From: Psococerastis gibbosa
Taxonomy: Eukaryota; Arthropoda; Insecta; Psocodea; Psocidae
Length of the DNA stretch: 64,000 nucleotides
Assembly: GCA_963971405.1 (NCBI GenBank)
Contig: OZ020487.1
Coordinates: 20,011,371 to 20,075,370 of the forward strand
Direction of reading: 5' to 3'
Shown here: positions 1 through 13,900 of the stretch, piece after piece
Layout: each line of letters starts with the position of its first letter
Position numbering within the stretch: the stretch's first letter is position 1
Translations under genes and position numbers: made by a program
The notes under the pieces: model-generated
What the model was told of the DNA's origin: nothing
What the model saw: the letters and a program-made list of their open reading frames with translations, nothing else
Databases searched by the model: none

Positions 1-3000
1 GCAACAGCTTAATGTTAAGTACAATGAATTGAGCCAAAATAAGCCAAATTAAGACACCCATATCATTTCAAGACCTTTAAAAAAAAAAAAATAAGTAAAT
101 AGCTATTTTTCTTATTGTTATCGAATGAATTTTTTTTAGCTACATTTACACCGATGAACATGCACGAGCAATTGCTCAATGTTAGTGCACTACAATGAGG
201 CAAAATAAGCAAAATTAAGACACCCATATCATTTCAAGACCTTTAAAAAAAATAAAATAAGGAAATATCTATTTTTCTTATTCTTGTCGAATGAATTTTT
301 TTTAGCTACATTTACACCTGTGAACTCACAGGAGCAATTGCTCAATCTTAAGCACAATACGGTGAGCCAAAATAAGCAAAATAAAGACTCCCATATCATA
401 TCAAGACCTTTAAAAAAAATAAAATAAGTAAATAGCTATTTTTCTGATTCCTGTCGAATGAATTTTTTTTAGCTACATTTACACCGATGAACACGCAGGA
501 GCAAGTGGTCAATGTTAAGTACAATACAGTGAGCCTTAATAAGCAAAATTAAGACACCTATATCTTTTTAAGACCTTTAAAAAAAAAAATAAGTAAACAG
601 CTGTTTTTCTTATTCTTGTCGAATGAATTTTTTTTAGCTACATTTACACCGATGAACACGCAGGAGGAAGTGGTCAATGTTAAGTACAATACAGTGAGCC
701 TTAATAAGCAAAATTAAGACACCTATATCTTTTTAAGACCTTTAAAAAAAAAAAAATAAGTAAATAGCTGTTTTTCTTATTCTTGTCGAATGAATTTTTT
801 TTAGCTACATTTCAAACCGATGAACACGCAGGAGCAATTGCTCAATGTTACTACAATACAATGAGCCACAATAAGCCTAATTAAGACACCCGTGTCATAT
901 CAAGACCTTTAAAAAAAATAAAATAAGTATATAGCTATTTTTCGTATTCTTGTCGAATGAATTTTTTTAGCATTATTTAAACCGATGAACACGCAGGAGC
1001 AATGGCTCAATGTTAAGTACAATACAATGAGCCACAATAAGCAAAATTAAGACACCCTTATGACATCGAGACCTTTAAAAAAAATAAAATAAGTAAATAG
1101 CTATTTTTTTTATTCTTGTCGAATGAATTTTTTTAGCATTATTTAAACCGATGAACACGCAGGAGCAATTGCTCAATGTCAAGTACAATACAATGAGCCA
1201 AAATAAGCAAAATTAAGACACCTATATCTTTTTAAAACCTTTAAAAAAATAAAATACGTAAATAGCTATTTTTCTTATTCTTGTCGAATGAATTTTTTTT
1301 AGCTACATTTACACCGATGAACACGCTGGAGCAATTGCTCAATGTTAATTACAATACAGTGAGCCACAATAAGCCAAATTAAGACACCCGTGTCATATCA
1401 AGACCTTTAAAAAAAATAAAATAAGTATATAGCAATTTTTCGTATTCTTGTCGAATGAATTTTTTGTAGCTACATTTACACCGATGTACAAGCAGGAGCA
1501 AGTGGTCAATGTTAATTACAATACAATGAGCCTAAATAAGCAAAATTAAGACACCTATATCTTTTAAAGACCTTTAAAAAAATAAAATAAGTAAATAGCT
1601 ATTTTTCTTATTCTTGTCGAATGAATTTTTTTTAGCTACATTTACACCGATGAACACGCAGGAACAATTGCTCAATGTTAAGTACAATACAATGAGCCAA
1701 AATAAGCAAAATTAAGTCACCTATATCTTTTTAAAACCTTTAAAAAAATAAAATAAGTATATAGCTATTTTTCATATTCTTGTCGAATGAATTTTTTGTA
1801 GCTACATTTACACCGATGAACACGCAGGAGCAAGTGGCCAATGTTAGGTACAATACAGTGAGCCTAAATAAGCAAAATTAAGACACCTATATCTTTATAA
1901 GACCTTTAAAAAAAATAAAATAAGTAAATAGCTATTTTTCTTATTCTTGTCGAATGAATTTTGTTTAGCTACATTTACACCGATGAACACGCAGGAACAA
2001 TTTCTCCATGTTAAGTACAATACATTGAGCCAAAATAAGCAAAATTAAGACACCTTTATCTTTTTAAAACCTTTAAAAAAAATAAAATAAGTAATTAGCT
2101 ATTTTTCTTATTCTTGTCGAATGAATTTTTTTTAGCCACATTTACACCGATGAACACGGAGGAACAATTGCTCAATGTTAAGTACAATACATTGAGCCAA
2201 AATAAGCAAAATAAAGACACCTATATCTTTTTAAAACCTTAAAAAAAAATAAAATAAGTAAATAGCTATTTTTCTTATTCTTGTCGAATGAATTTTTTTT
2301 AGCAACATTTAAACCGATGAACACGCAGGAACAATTGCTCAAAGTTAAGTACGATACAATGAGCCAAAATAAACAAAATTAAGACACCTATATCTTTTTA
2401 AAACCTTTAAAAAAATAAAATAAGTAAATAGGTATTTTTCTTATTCTTGTCGAATGAATTTTTTTTAGCTACATTTACACCGATGAACACGCAGGAGCAA
2501 GTGGTCAATGTTAAGTACAATACAGTGAGCCTTAATAAGCAAAATTAAGACACCTATATCTTTTTAAGACCTTTAAAAAAAAAAAAAAAGTAAATAGCTA
2601 TTTTTCTTATTCTTGTCGAATGAATTTTTTTTAGCTACATTTACACCGATGAACACGCAGGAACAATTGCTCAATGTTAAGTACAATACAATGAGCCAAA
2701 ATAAGCAAAACTAAGACACCTATATCTTTTTAAAACCTTTAAAAAAAATAAAATAAGTAAATAGCTATTTTTCATATTCTTGTCGAATGAATTTTTTTTA
2801 GCTACATTTACACCGATGAACACGCAGGAGCAAGTGATCAATGTTAAGTACAATACAGTGAGCCTAAATAAGCAAAATTAAGACACTCATATCATATCAA
2901 GACCTTTAAAAAAAAAAAATAAGTATATAGCTATTTTTCGTATTCTTGTCGAATGAATTTTTTGTAGCTACATTTACACCGATGAACACGCTGGAGCAAT

Positions 3001-4159
3001 TGCCTAATGTCAGATACAGTACAGTGAGCCAAAATAAGCAAAATTAAGACACCTATATCTTTTTAAAACCTTTAAAAAAAATAAAATAAGTAAATAGCTA
3101 TTTTTCTTATTCTTGTCGAATGAATTTTTTTTAGCTACATTTACACCGTTGAACACGCAGGAACAATTGCTCAATGTTAAGTACAATACAATGAGCCAAA
3201 ATAAGCCAAATTAAGACACCCGTGTCATATCAAGACCTTTAAAAAAATAAAATAAGTATATAGCTATTTTTCGTATTCTTGTCGAATGAATTTTTTGTAG
3301 CTACATTTACACCGATGTACAAGCAGGAGCAAGTGGTCAATGTTGAGTACAATACAATGAACCTAAATAAGCAAAATTAAGACACCTATATCTTTTAAAG
3401 ACCTTTAAAAAAAATAAAATAAGTAAATAGCTATTTTTTTTATTCTTGTCGAATGAATTTTTTTTAGCATTATTTAAACCGACGAACACGCAGGAGCAAT
3501 TGCTCAATGTCAAGTACAATACAATGAGCCAAAATAAGCAAAATTAAGACACCTATATCTTTTTAAAACCTTTAAAAAAATAAAATAAGTAAATAGCTAT
3601 TTTTCTTATTCATGTCGAATGAATTTTTTTTAGCCACATTTACACCGATGAACACGCAGGAGCAATTGCGCAATGTTAAATACAATACAATGAATCTACA
3701 TAAGCCAAATTAAGACACCCGTGTCATATCAAGACCTTTAAAAAAAATTAAATAAGTATATAGCTATTTTTCGTATTCTTGTCGAATGAATTTTTTATAG
3801 CTACATTTACACCGATGACCACGCAGGAGCAAGTGGCCAATGTTAGGTACAATACAATGAGCCAACATAAGCAAAATTAAGACACCTATATCTTATTAAG
3901 ACCTTAAAAAAAAGAAAATAACTAAATAGCTATTTTTCTTATTCTTGTCGAATGAATTTTTAGTAGCTACATTTACACGGATGAACACGCAGGAGCATTT
4001 GCTCAATGTTAGGTACATTACAATGAGCCAAAATTAGCAAAATTAGGACACCTATATCTTTTAAAGACCTTTAAAAAAATAAAATAAGTAAATAGCTATT
4101 TTTCTGATTCCTGTCGAATGAATTTTTTTAGCTACATTTACACCGATGAACACGTTGAA
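1..4159. repeat. HOR domain A, unit A1: 25-monomer reference unit
   Basis: I number 25 monomers by the sequence around dyad 1, starting with type 1 (GCAACAGCTTAATG). Landmarks are type 3 (ACTCACAGG, CTTAAGCACAATACGG), type 5 (GAGGAAGTGGTC), type 7 (GCAATGGCTC), type 9 (CGCTGGAGC), type 10 (TGTACAAGCAGG), type 13 (ATTTCTCCATG), type 14 (CACGGAGG), type 19 (TTGCCTAATGTCAG), type 21 (TGTACAAGC with GTTGAGTAC), type 22 (GACGAACACG), type 23 (TTGCGCAATG), type 24 (GATGACCACG) and type 25 (GGATGAACACG with GCATTTGCTC). The next type 1 starts at 4160. The length divided by 25 gives 166.4 bp. Confidence 0.88.
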
Positions 4160-7100
4160 GCAACAGCTTAATGTTAAGTACAATGAATTGAGCCAAAATA
4201 AGCCAAATTAAGACACCCATATCATTTCAAGACCTTTAAAAAAAAAAAAATAAGTAAATAGCTATTTTTCTTATTGTTATCGAATGAATTTTTTTTAGCT
4301 ACATTTACACCGATGAACATGCACGAGCAATTGCTCAATGTTAGTGCACTACAATGAGGCAAAATAAGCAAAATTAAGACACCCATATCATTTCAAGACC
4401 TTTAAAAAAAATAAAATAAGGAAATATCTATTTTTCTTATTCTTGTCGAATGAATTTTTTTTAGCTACATTTACACCTGTGAACTCACAGGAGCAATTGC
4501 TCAATCTTAAGCACAATACGGTGAGCCAAAATAAGCAAAATAAAGACTCCCATATCATATCAAGACCTTTAAAAAAAATAAAATAAGTAAATAGCTATTT
4601 TTCTGATTCCTGTCGAATGAATTTTTTTTAGCTACATTTACACCGATGAACACGCAGGAGCAAGTGGTCAATGTTAAGTACAATACAGTGAGCCTTAATA
4701 AGCAAAATTAAGACACCTATATCTTTTTAAGACCTTTAAAAAAAAAAATAAGTAAACAGCTGTTTTTCTTATTCTTGTCGAATGAATTTTTTTTAGCTAC
4801 ATTTACACCGATGAACACGCAGGAGGAAGTGGTCAATGTTAAGTACAATACAGTGAGCCTTAATAAGCAAAATTAAGACACCTATATCTTTTTAAGACCT
4901 TTAAAAAAAAAAAAATAAGTAAATAGCTGTTTTTCTTATTCTTGTCGAATGAATTTTTTTTAGCTACATTTCAAACCGATGAACACGCAGGAGCAATTGC
5001 TCAATGTTACTACAATACAATGAGCCACAATAAGCCTAATTAAGACACCCGTGTCATATCAAGACCTTTAAAAAAAATAAAATAAGTATATAGCTATTTT
5101 TCGTATTCTTGTCGAATGAATTTTTTTAGCATTATTTAAACCGATGAACACGCAGGAGCAATGGCTCAATGTTAAGTACAATACAATGAGCCACAATAAG
5201 CAAAATTAAGACACCCTTATGACATCGAGACCTTTAAAAAAAATAAAATAAGTAAATAGCTATTTTTTTTATTCTTGTCGAATGAATTTTTTTAGCATTA
5301 TTTAAACCGATGAACACGCAGGAGCAATTGCTCAATGTCAAGTACAATACAATGAGCCAAAATAAGCAAAATTAAGACACCTATATCTTTTTAAAACCTT
5401 TAAAAAAATAAAATACGTAAATAGCTATTTTTCTTATTCTTGTCGAATGAATTTTTTTTAGCTACATTTACACCGATGAACACGCTGGAGCAATTGCTCA
5501 ATGTTAATTACAATACAGTGAGCCACAATAAGCCAAATTAAGACACCCGTGTCATATCAAGACCTTAAAAAAAATAAAATAAGTATATAGCTATTTTTCT
5601 GATTCTTGTCGAATGAATTTTTTGTAGCTACATTTACACCGATGAACACGCAGGAGCAAGTGGCCAATGTTAGGTACAATACAATGAGCCTAAATAAGCA
5701 AAATTAAGACACCTATATCTTTTTAAAACCTTTAAAAAAATAAAATACGTAAATAGCTATTTTTCTTATTCTTGTCGAATGAATTTTTTTTAGCTACATT
5801 TACACCGATGAACACGCAGGAACAATTGTTTAATGTTAAGTACAATACAATGAGCCAAAATAAGCAAAATTAAGTCACCTATATCTTTTTAAAACCTTTA
5901 AAAAAATAAAATAAGTATATAGCTATTTTTCATATTCTTGTCGAATGAATTTTTTGTAGCTACATTTACACCGATGAACACGCAGGAGCAAGTGGCCAAT
6001 GTTAGGTACAATACAATGAGCCTAAATAAGCAAAATTAAGACACCTATATCTTTATAAGACCTTTAAAAAAAATAAAATAAGTAAATAGCTATTTTTCTT
6101 ATTCTTGTCGAATGAATTTGGTTTAGCTACATTTACACCGATGAACACGCAGGAACAATTTCTCCATGTTAAGTACAATACATTGAGCCAAAATAAGCAA
6201 AATTAAGACACCTTTATCTTTTTAAAACCTTTAAAAAAAATAAAATAAGTAATTAGCTATTTTTCTTATTCTTGTCGAATGAATTTTTTTTAGCCACATT
6301 TACACCGATGAACACGGAGGAACAATTGCTCAATGTTAAGTACAATACATTGAGCCAAAATAAGCAAAATAAAGACACCTATATCTTTTTAAAACCTTAA
6401 AAAAAAATAAAATAAGTAAATAGCTATTTTTCTTATTCTTGTCGAATGAATTTTTTTTAGCAACATTTAAACCGATGAACACGCAGGAACAATTGCTCAA
6501 AGTTAAGTACGATACAATGAGCCAAAATAAACAAAATTAAGACACCTATATCTTTTTAAAACCTTTAAAAAAATAAAATAAGTAAATAGGTATTTTTCTT
6601 ATTCTTGTCGAATGAATTTTTTTTAGCTACATTTACACCGATGAACACGCTGGAGCAATTGCCTAATGTTAGATACAGTACAGTGAGCCAAAATAAGCAA
6701 AATTAAGACACCTATATCTTTTTAAAACCTTTAAAAAAAATAAAATAAGTAATTAGCTATTTTTCGTATTCTTGCCGTTTGAATTTTTTCAAGCTACATT
6801 TACACCGATGAACACGCAGGAGCAATTTCTCAATGTTAAGTACAATACAATGAGCCAAAATAAGCAAAATAAAGACACCTATATTTTTTTAAAACCTTTA
6901 AAAAAAATAAAATAAGTAAATAGCTATTTTTCTTATTCTTGTCGAATGAATTTTTTTTAGCTACATTTACACCGTTGAACACGCAGGAACAATTGCTCAA
7001 TGTTAAGTACAATACAATGAGCCAAAATAAGCCAAATTAAGACACCCGTGTCATATCAAGACCTTTAAAAAAATAAAATAAGTATATAGCTATTTTTCGT

Positions 7101-7985
7101 ATTCTTGTCGAATGAATTTTTTGTAGCTACATTTACACCGATGTACAAGCAGGAGCAAGTGGTCAATGTTGAGTACAATACAATGAACCTAAATAAGCAA
7201 AATTAAGACACCTATATCTTTTAAAGACCTTTAAAAAAAATAAAATAAGTAAATAGCTATTTTTTTTATTCTTGTCGAATGAATTTTTTTTAGCATTATT
7301 TAAACCGACGAACACGCAGGAGCAATTGCTCAATGTCAAGTACAATACAATGAGCCAAAATAAGCAAAATTAAGACACCTATATCTTTTTAAAACCTTTA
7401 AAAAAATAAAATAAGTAAATAGCTATTTTTCTTATTCATGTCGAATGAATTTTTTTTAGCCACATTTACACCGATGAACACGCAGGAGCAATTGCGCAAT
7501 GTTAAATACAATACAATGAATCTACATAAGCCAAATTAAGACACCCGTGTCATATCAAGACCTTTAAAAAAAATTAAATAAGTATATAGCTATTTTTCGT
7601 ATTCTTGTCGAATGAATTTTTTATAGCTACATTTACACCGATGACCACGCAGGAGCAAGTGGCCAATGTTAGGTACAATACAATGAGCCAACATAAGCAA
7701 AATTAAGACACCTATATCTTATTAAGACCTTAAAAAAAAGAAAATAACTAAATAGCTATTTTTCTTATTCTTGTCGAATGAATTTTTAGTAGCTACATTT
7801 ACACGGATGAACACGCAGGAGCATTTGCTCAATGTTAGGTACATTACAATGAGCCAAAATTAGCAAAATTAGGACACCTATATCTTTTAAAGACCTTTAA
7901 AAAAATAAAATAAGTAAATAGCTATTTTTCTGATTCCTGTCGAATGAATTTTTTTAGCTACATTTACACCGATGAACACGTTGAA
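4160..7985. repeat. HOR domain A, unit A2: 23-monomer variant
   Basis: It follows the A1 order through type 9. Position 10 is then a GCAAGTGGCC monomer instead of the TGTACAAGC type, and type 11 carries TTGTTTAATG. Types 16, 17 and 18 are missing: type 15 (CTCAAAGTTAAG, near 6500) is followed directly by type 19 (CGCTGGAGCAATTGCC, near 6650). An extra monomer follows it, here called 19b, marked by CTTGCCGTTTGAA near 6770. Twenty-five minus three plus one gives 23, which fits the 3826 bp length. Confidence 0.85.
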
Positions 7986-10900
7986 GCAACAGCTTAATGT
8001 TAAGTACAATGAATTGAGCCAAAATAAGCCAAATTAAGACACCCATATCATTTCAAGACCTTTAAAAAAAAAAAAATAAGTAAATAGCTATTTTTCTTAT
8101 TGTTATCGAATGAATTTTTTTTAGCTACATTTACACCGATGAACATGCACGAGCAATTGCTCAATGTTAGTGCACTACAATGAGGCAAAATAAGCAAAAT
8201 TAAGACACCCATATCATTTCAAGACCTTTAAAAAAAATAAAATAAGGAAATATCTATTTTTCTTATTCTTGTCGAATGAATTTTTTTTAGCTACATTTAC
8301 ACCTGTGAACTCACAGGAGCAATTGCTCAATCTTAAGCACAATACGGTGAGCCAAAATAAGCAAAATAAAGACTCCCATATCATATCAAGACCTTTAAAA
8401 AAAATAAAATAAGTAAATAGCTATTTTTCTGATTCCTGTCGAATGAATTTTTTTTAGCTACATTTACACCGATGAACACGCAGGAGCAAGTGGTCAATGT
8501 TAAGTACAATACAGTGAGCCTTAATAAGCAAAATTAAGACACCTATATCTTTTTAAGACCTTTAAAAAAAAAAATAAGTAAACAGCTGTTTTTCTTATTC
8601 TTGTCGAATGAATTTTTTTTAGCTACATTTACACCGATGAACACGCAGGAGGAAGTGGTCAATGTTAAGTACAATACAGTGAGCCTTAATAAGCAAAATT
8701 AAGACACCTATATCTTTTTAAGACCTTTAAAAAAAAAAAAATAAGTAAATAGCTGTTTTTCTTATTCTTGTCGAATGAATTTTTTTTAGCTACATTTCAA
8801 ACCGATGAACACGCAGGAGCAATTGCTCAATGTTACTACAATACAATGAGCCACAATAAGCCTAATTAAGACACCCGTGTCATATCAAGACCTTTAAAAA
8901 AAATAAAATAAGTATATAGCTATTTTTCGTATTCTTGTCGAATGAATTTTTTTAGCATTATTTAAACCGATGAACACGCAGGAGCAATGGCTCAATGTTA
9001 AGTACAATACAATGAGCCACAATAAGCAAAATTAAGACACCCTTATGACATCGAGACCTTTAAAAAAAATAAAATAAGTAAATACCTATTTTTTTTATTC
9101 TTGTCGAATGAATTTTTTTAGCATTATTTAAACCGATGAACACGCAGGAGCAATTGCTCAATGTCAAGTACAATACAATGAGCCAAAATAAGCAAAATTA
9201 AGACACCTATATCTTTTTAAAACCTTTAAAAAAATAAAATACGTAAATAGCTATTTTTCTTATTCTTGTCGAATGAATTTTTTTTAGCTACATTTACACC
9301 GATGAACACGCTGGAGCAATTGCTCAATGTTAATTACAATACAGTGAGCCACAATAAGCCAAATTAAGACACCCGTGTCATATCAAGACCTTTAAAAAAA
9401 ATAAAATAAGTATATAGCAATTTTTCGTATTCTTGTCGAATGAATTTTTTGTAGCTACATTTACACCGATGTACAAGCAGGAGCAAGTGGTCAATGTTAA
9501 TTACAATACAATGAGCCTAAATAAGCAAAATTAAGACACCTATATCTTTTAAAGACCTTTAAAAAAATAAAATAAGTAAATAGCTATTTTTCTTATTCTT
9601 GTCGAATGAATTTTTTTTAGCTACATTTACACCGATGAACACGCAGGAACAATTGCTCAATGTTAAGTACAATACAATGAGCCAAAATAAGCAAAATTAA
9701 GTCACCTATATCTTTTTAAAACCTTTAAAAAAATAAAATAAGTATATAGCTATTTTTCATATTCTTGTCGAATGAATTTTTTGTAGCTACATTTACACCG
9801 ATGAACACGCAGGAGCAAGTGGCCAATGTTAGGTACAATACAGTGAGCCTAAATAAGCAAAATTAAGACACCTATATCTTTATAAGACCTTTAAAAAAAA
9901 TAAAATAAGTAAATAGCTATTTTTCTTATTCTTGTCGAATGAATTTTGTTTAGCTACATTTACACCGATGAACACGCAGGAACAATTTCTCCATGTTAAG
10001 TACAATACATTGAGCCAAAATAAGCAAAATTAAGACACCTTTATCTTTTTAAAACCTTTAAAAAAAATAAAATAAGTAATTAGCTATTTTTCTTATTCTT
10101 GTCGAATGAATTTTTTTTAGCCACATTTACACCGATGAACACGGAGGAACAATTGCTCAATGTTAAGTACAATACATTGAGCCAAAATAAGCAAAATAAA
10201 GACACCTATATCTTTTTAAAACCTTAAAAAAAAATAAAATAAGTAAATAGCTATTTTTCTTATTCTTGTCGAATGAATTTTTTTTAGCAACATTTAAACC
10301 GATGAACACGCAGGAACAATTGCTCAAAGTTAAGTACGATACAATGAGCCAAAATAAACAAAATTAAGACACCTATATCTTTTTAAAACCTTTAAAAAAA
10401 TAAAATAAGTAAATAGGTATTTTTCTTATTCTTGTCGAATGAATTTTTTTTAGCTACATTTACACCGATGAACACGCAGGAGCAAGTGGTCAATGTTAAG
10501 TACAATACAGTGAGCCTTAATAAGCAAAATTAAGACACCTATATCTTTTTAAGACCTTTAAAAAAAAAAAAAAAAGTAAATAGCTATTTTTCTTATTCTT
10601 GTCGAATGAATTTTTTTTAGCTACATTTACACCGATGAACACGCAGGAACAATTGCTCAATGTTAAGTACAATACAATGAGCCAAAATAAGCAAAACTAA
10701 GACACCTATATCTTTTTAAAACCTTTAAAAAAAATAAAATAAGTAATTAGCTATTTTTCGTATTCTTGCCGTTTGAATTTTTTCAAGCTACATTTACACC
10801 GATGAACACGCAGGAGCAATTTCTCAATGTTAAGTACAATACAATGAGCCAAAATAAGCAAAATAAAGACACCTATATTTTTTTAAAACCTTTAAAAAAA

Positions 10901-13900
10901 ATAAAATAAGTAAATAGCTATTTTTCTTATTCTTGTCGAATGAATTTTTTTTAGCTACATTTACACCGATGAACACGCAGGAACAATTGCTCAATGTTAA
11001 GTACAATACAATGAGCCAAAATAAGCCAAATTAAGACACCCGTGTCATATCAAGACCTTTAAAAAAATAAAATAAGTATATAGCTATTTTTCGTATTCTT
11101 GTCGAATGAATTTTTTGTAGCTACATTTACACCGATGTACAAGCAGGAGCAAGTGGTCAATGTTGAGTACAATACAATGAACCTAAATAAGCAAAATTAA
11201 GACACCTATATCTTTTAAAGACCTTTAAAAAAAATAAAATAAGTAAATAGCTATTTTTTTTATTCTTGTCGAATGAATTTTTTTTAGCATTATTTAAACC
11301 GACGAACACGCAGGAGCAATTGCTCAATGTCAAGTACAATACAATGAGCCAAAATAAGCAAAATTAAGACACCTATATCTTTTTAAAACCTTTAAAAAAA
11401 TAAAATACGTAAATAGCTATTTTTCTTATTCTTGTCGAATGAATTTTTTTTAGCTACATTTACACCGATGAACACGCTGGAGCAATTGCTCAATGTTAAT
11501 TACAATACAGTGAGCCACAATAAGCCAAATTAAGACACCCGTGTCATATCAAGACCTTTAAAAAAAATAAAATAAGTATATAGCAATTTTTCGTATTCTT
11601 GTCGAATGAATTTTTTGTAGCTACATTTACACCGATGTACAAGCAGGAGCAAGTGGTCAATGTTACGTACAATACAATGAGCCTAAATAAGCAAAATTAA
11701 GACACCTATATCTTTTAAAGACCTTTAAAAAAATAAAATAAGTAAATAGCTATTTTTCTTATTCTTGTCGAATGAATTTTTTTTAGCTACATTTACACCG
11801 ATGAACACGCAGGAACAATTGTTTAATGTTAAGTACAATACAATGAGCCAAAATAAGCAAAATTAAGTCACCTATATCTTTTTAAAACCTTTAAAAAAAT
11901 AAAATAAGTATATAGCTATTTTTCATATTCTTGTCGAATGAATTTTTTGTAGCTACATTTACACCGATGAACACGCAGGAGCAAGTGGCCAATGTTAGGT
12001 ACAATACAATGAGCCTAAATAAGCAAAATTAAGACACCTATATCTTTATAAGACCTTTAAAAAAAATAAAATAAGTAAATAGCTATTTTTCTTATTCTTG
12101 TCGAATGAATTTGGTTTAGCTACATTTACACCGATGAACACGCAGGAACAATTTCTCCATGTTAAGTACAATACATTGAGCCAAAATAAGCAAAATTAAG
12201 ACACCTTTATCTTTTTAAAACCTTTAAAAAAAATAAAATAAGTAATTAGCTATTTTTCTTATTCTTGTCGAATGAATTTTTTTTAGCCACATTTACACCG
12301 ATGAACACGGAGGAACAATTGCTCAATGTTAAGTACAATACATTGAGCCAAAATAAGCAAAATAAAGACACCTATATCTTTTTAAAACCTTAAAAAAAAA
12401 TAAAATAAGTAAATAGCTATTTTTCTTATTCTTGTCGAATGAATTTTTTTTAGCAACATTTAAACCGATGAACACGCAGGAACAATTGCTCAAAGTTAAG
12501 TACGATACAATGAGCCAAAATAAACAAAATTAAGACACCTATATCTTTTTAAAACCTTTAAAAAAATAAAATAAGTAAATAGGTATTTTTCTTATTCTTG
12601 TCGAATGAATTTTTTTTAGCTACATTTACACCGATGAACACGCAGGAGCAAGTGGTCAATGTTAAGTACAATACAGTGAGCCTTAATAAGCAAAATTAAG
12701 ACACCTATATCTTTTTAAGACCTTTAAAAAAAAAAAAAAAGTAAATAGCTATTTTTCTTATTCTTGTCGAATGAATTTTTTTTAGCTACATTTACACCGA
12801 TGAACACGCAGGAACAATTGCTCAATGTTAAGTACAATACAATGAGCCAAAATAAGCAAAACTAAGACACCTATATCTTTTTAAAACCTTTAAAAAAAAT
12901 AAAATAAGTAAATAGCTATTTTTCATATTCTTGTCGAATGAATTTTTTTTAGCTACATTTACACCGATGAACACGCAGGAGCAAGTGATCAATGTTAAGT
13001 ACAATACAGTGAGCCTAAATAAGCAAAATTAAGACACTCATATCATATCAAGACCTTTAAAAAAAAAAAATAAGTATATAGCTATTTTTCGTATTCTTGT
13101 CGAATGAATTTTTTGTAGCTACATTTACACCGATGAACACGCTGGAGCAATTGCCTAATGTTAGATACAGTACAGTGAGCCAAAATAAGCAAAATTAAGA
13201 CACCTATATCTTTTTAAAACCTTTAAAAAAAATAAAATAAGTAATTAGCTATTTTTCGTATTCTTGCCGTTTGAATTTTTTCAAGCTACATTTACACCGA
13301 TGAACACGCAGGAGCAATTTCTCAATGTTAAGTACAATACAATGAGCCAAAATAAGCAAAATAAAGACACCTATATTTTTTTAAAACCTTTAAAAAAAAT
13401 AAAATAAGTAAATAGCTATTTTTCTTATTCTTGTCGAATGAATTTTTTTTAGCTACATTTACACCGATGAACACGCAGGAACAATTGCTCAATGTTAAGT
13501 ACAATACAATGAGCCAAAATAAGCCAAATTAAGACACCCGTGTCATATCAAGACCTTTAAAAAAATAAAATAAGTATATAGCTATTTTTCGTATTCTTGT
13601 CGAATGAATTTTTTGTAGCTACATTTACACCGATGTACAAGCAGGAGCAAGTGGTCAATGTTGAGTACAATACAATGAACCTAAATAAGCAAAATTAAGA
13701 CACCTATATCTTTTAAAGACCTTTAAAAAAAATAAAATAAGTAAATAGCTATTTTTTTTATTCTTGTCGAATGAATTTTTTTTAGCATTATTTAAACCGA
13801 CGAACACGCAGGAGCAATTGCTCAATGTCAAGTACAATACAATGAGCCAAAATAAGCAAAATTAAGACACCTATATCTTTTTAAAACCTTTAAAAAAATA

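Noticed and set aside
3031..3094. Older internal repeat within the monomer (AAAATAAGCAAA near 3031 and AAAATAAGTAAA near 3083)
   Set aside because: The match is only about 12 bp in very A-rich sequence and does not extend, so an ancestral half-monomer duplication is not supported.
3270..3300. Possible CENP-B box around TCGTATTCTTGTCGAATGA (reverse strand)
   Set aside because: Compared with the known TTCGNNNNANNCGGG core, only the TTCG part fits. The A and CGGG positions do not match, so it is not a CENP-B box.
3337..3519. 60-65 codon minus-strand open frames recurring through the array (for example also at 7163, 11157, 29138, 37786, 52592)
   Set aside because: They lie wholly inside satellite and span two monomers. 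They recur only because the same HOR position recurs. There is no start context, no domain, and the encoded sequence merely reads the A-rich tract as Lys/Phe/Leu runs.
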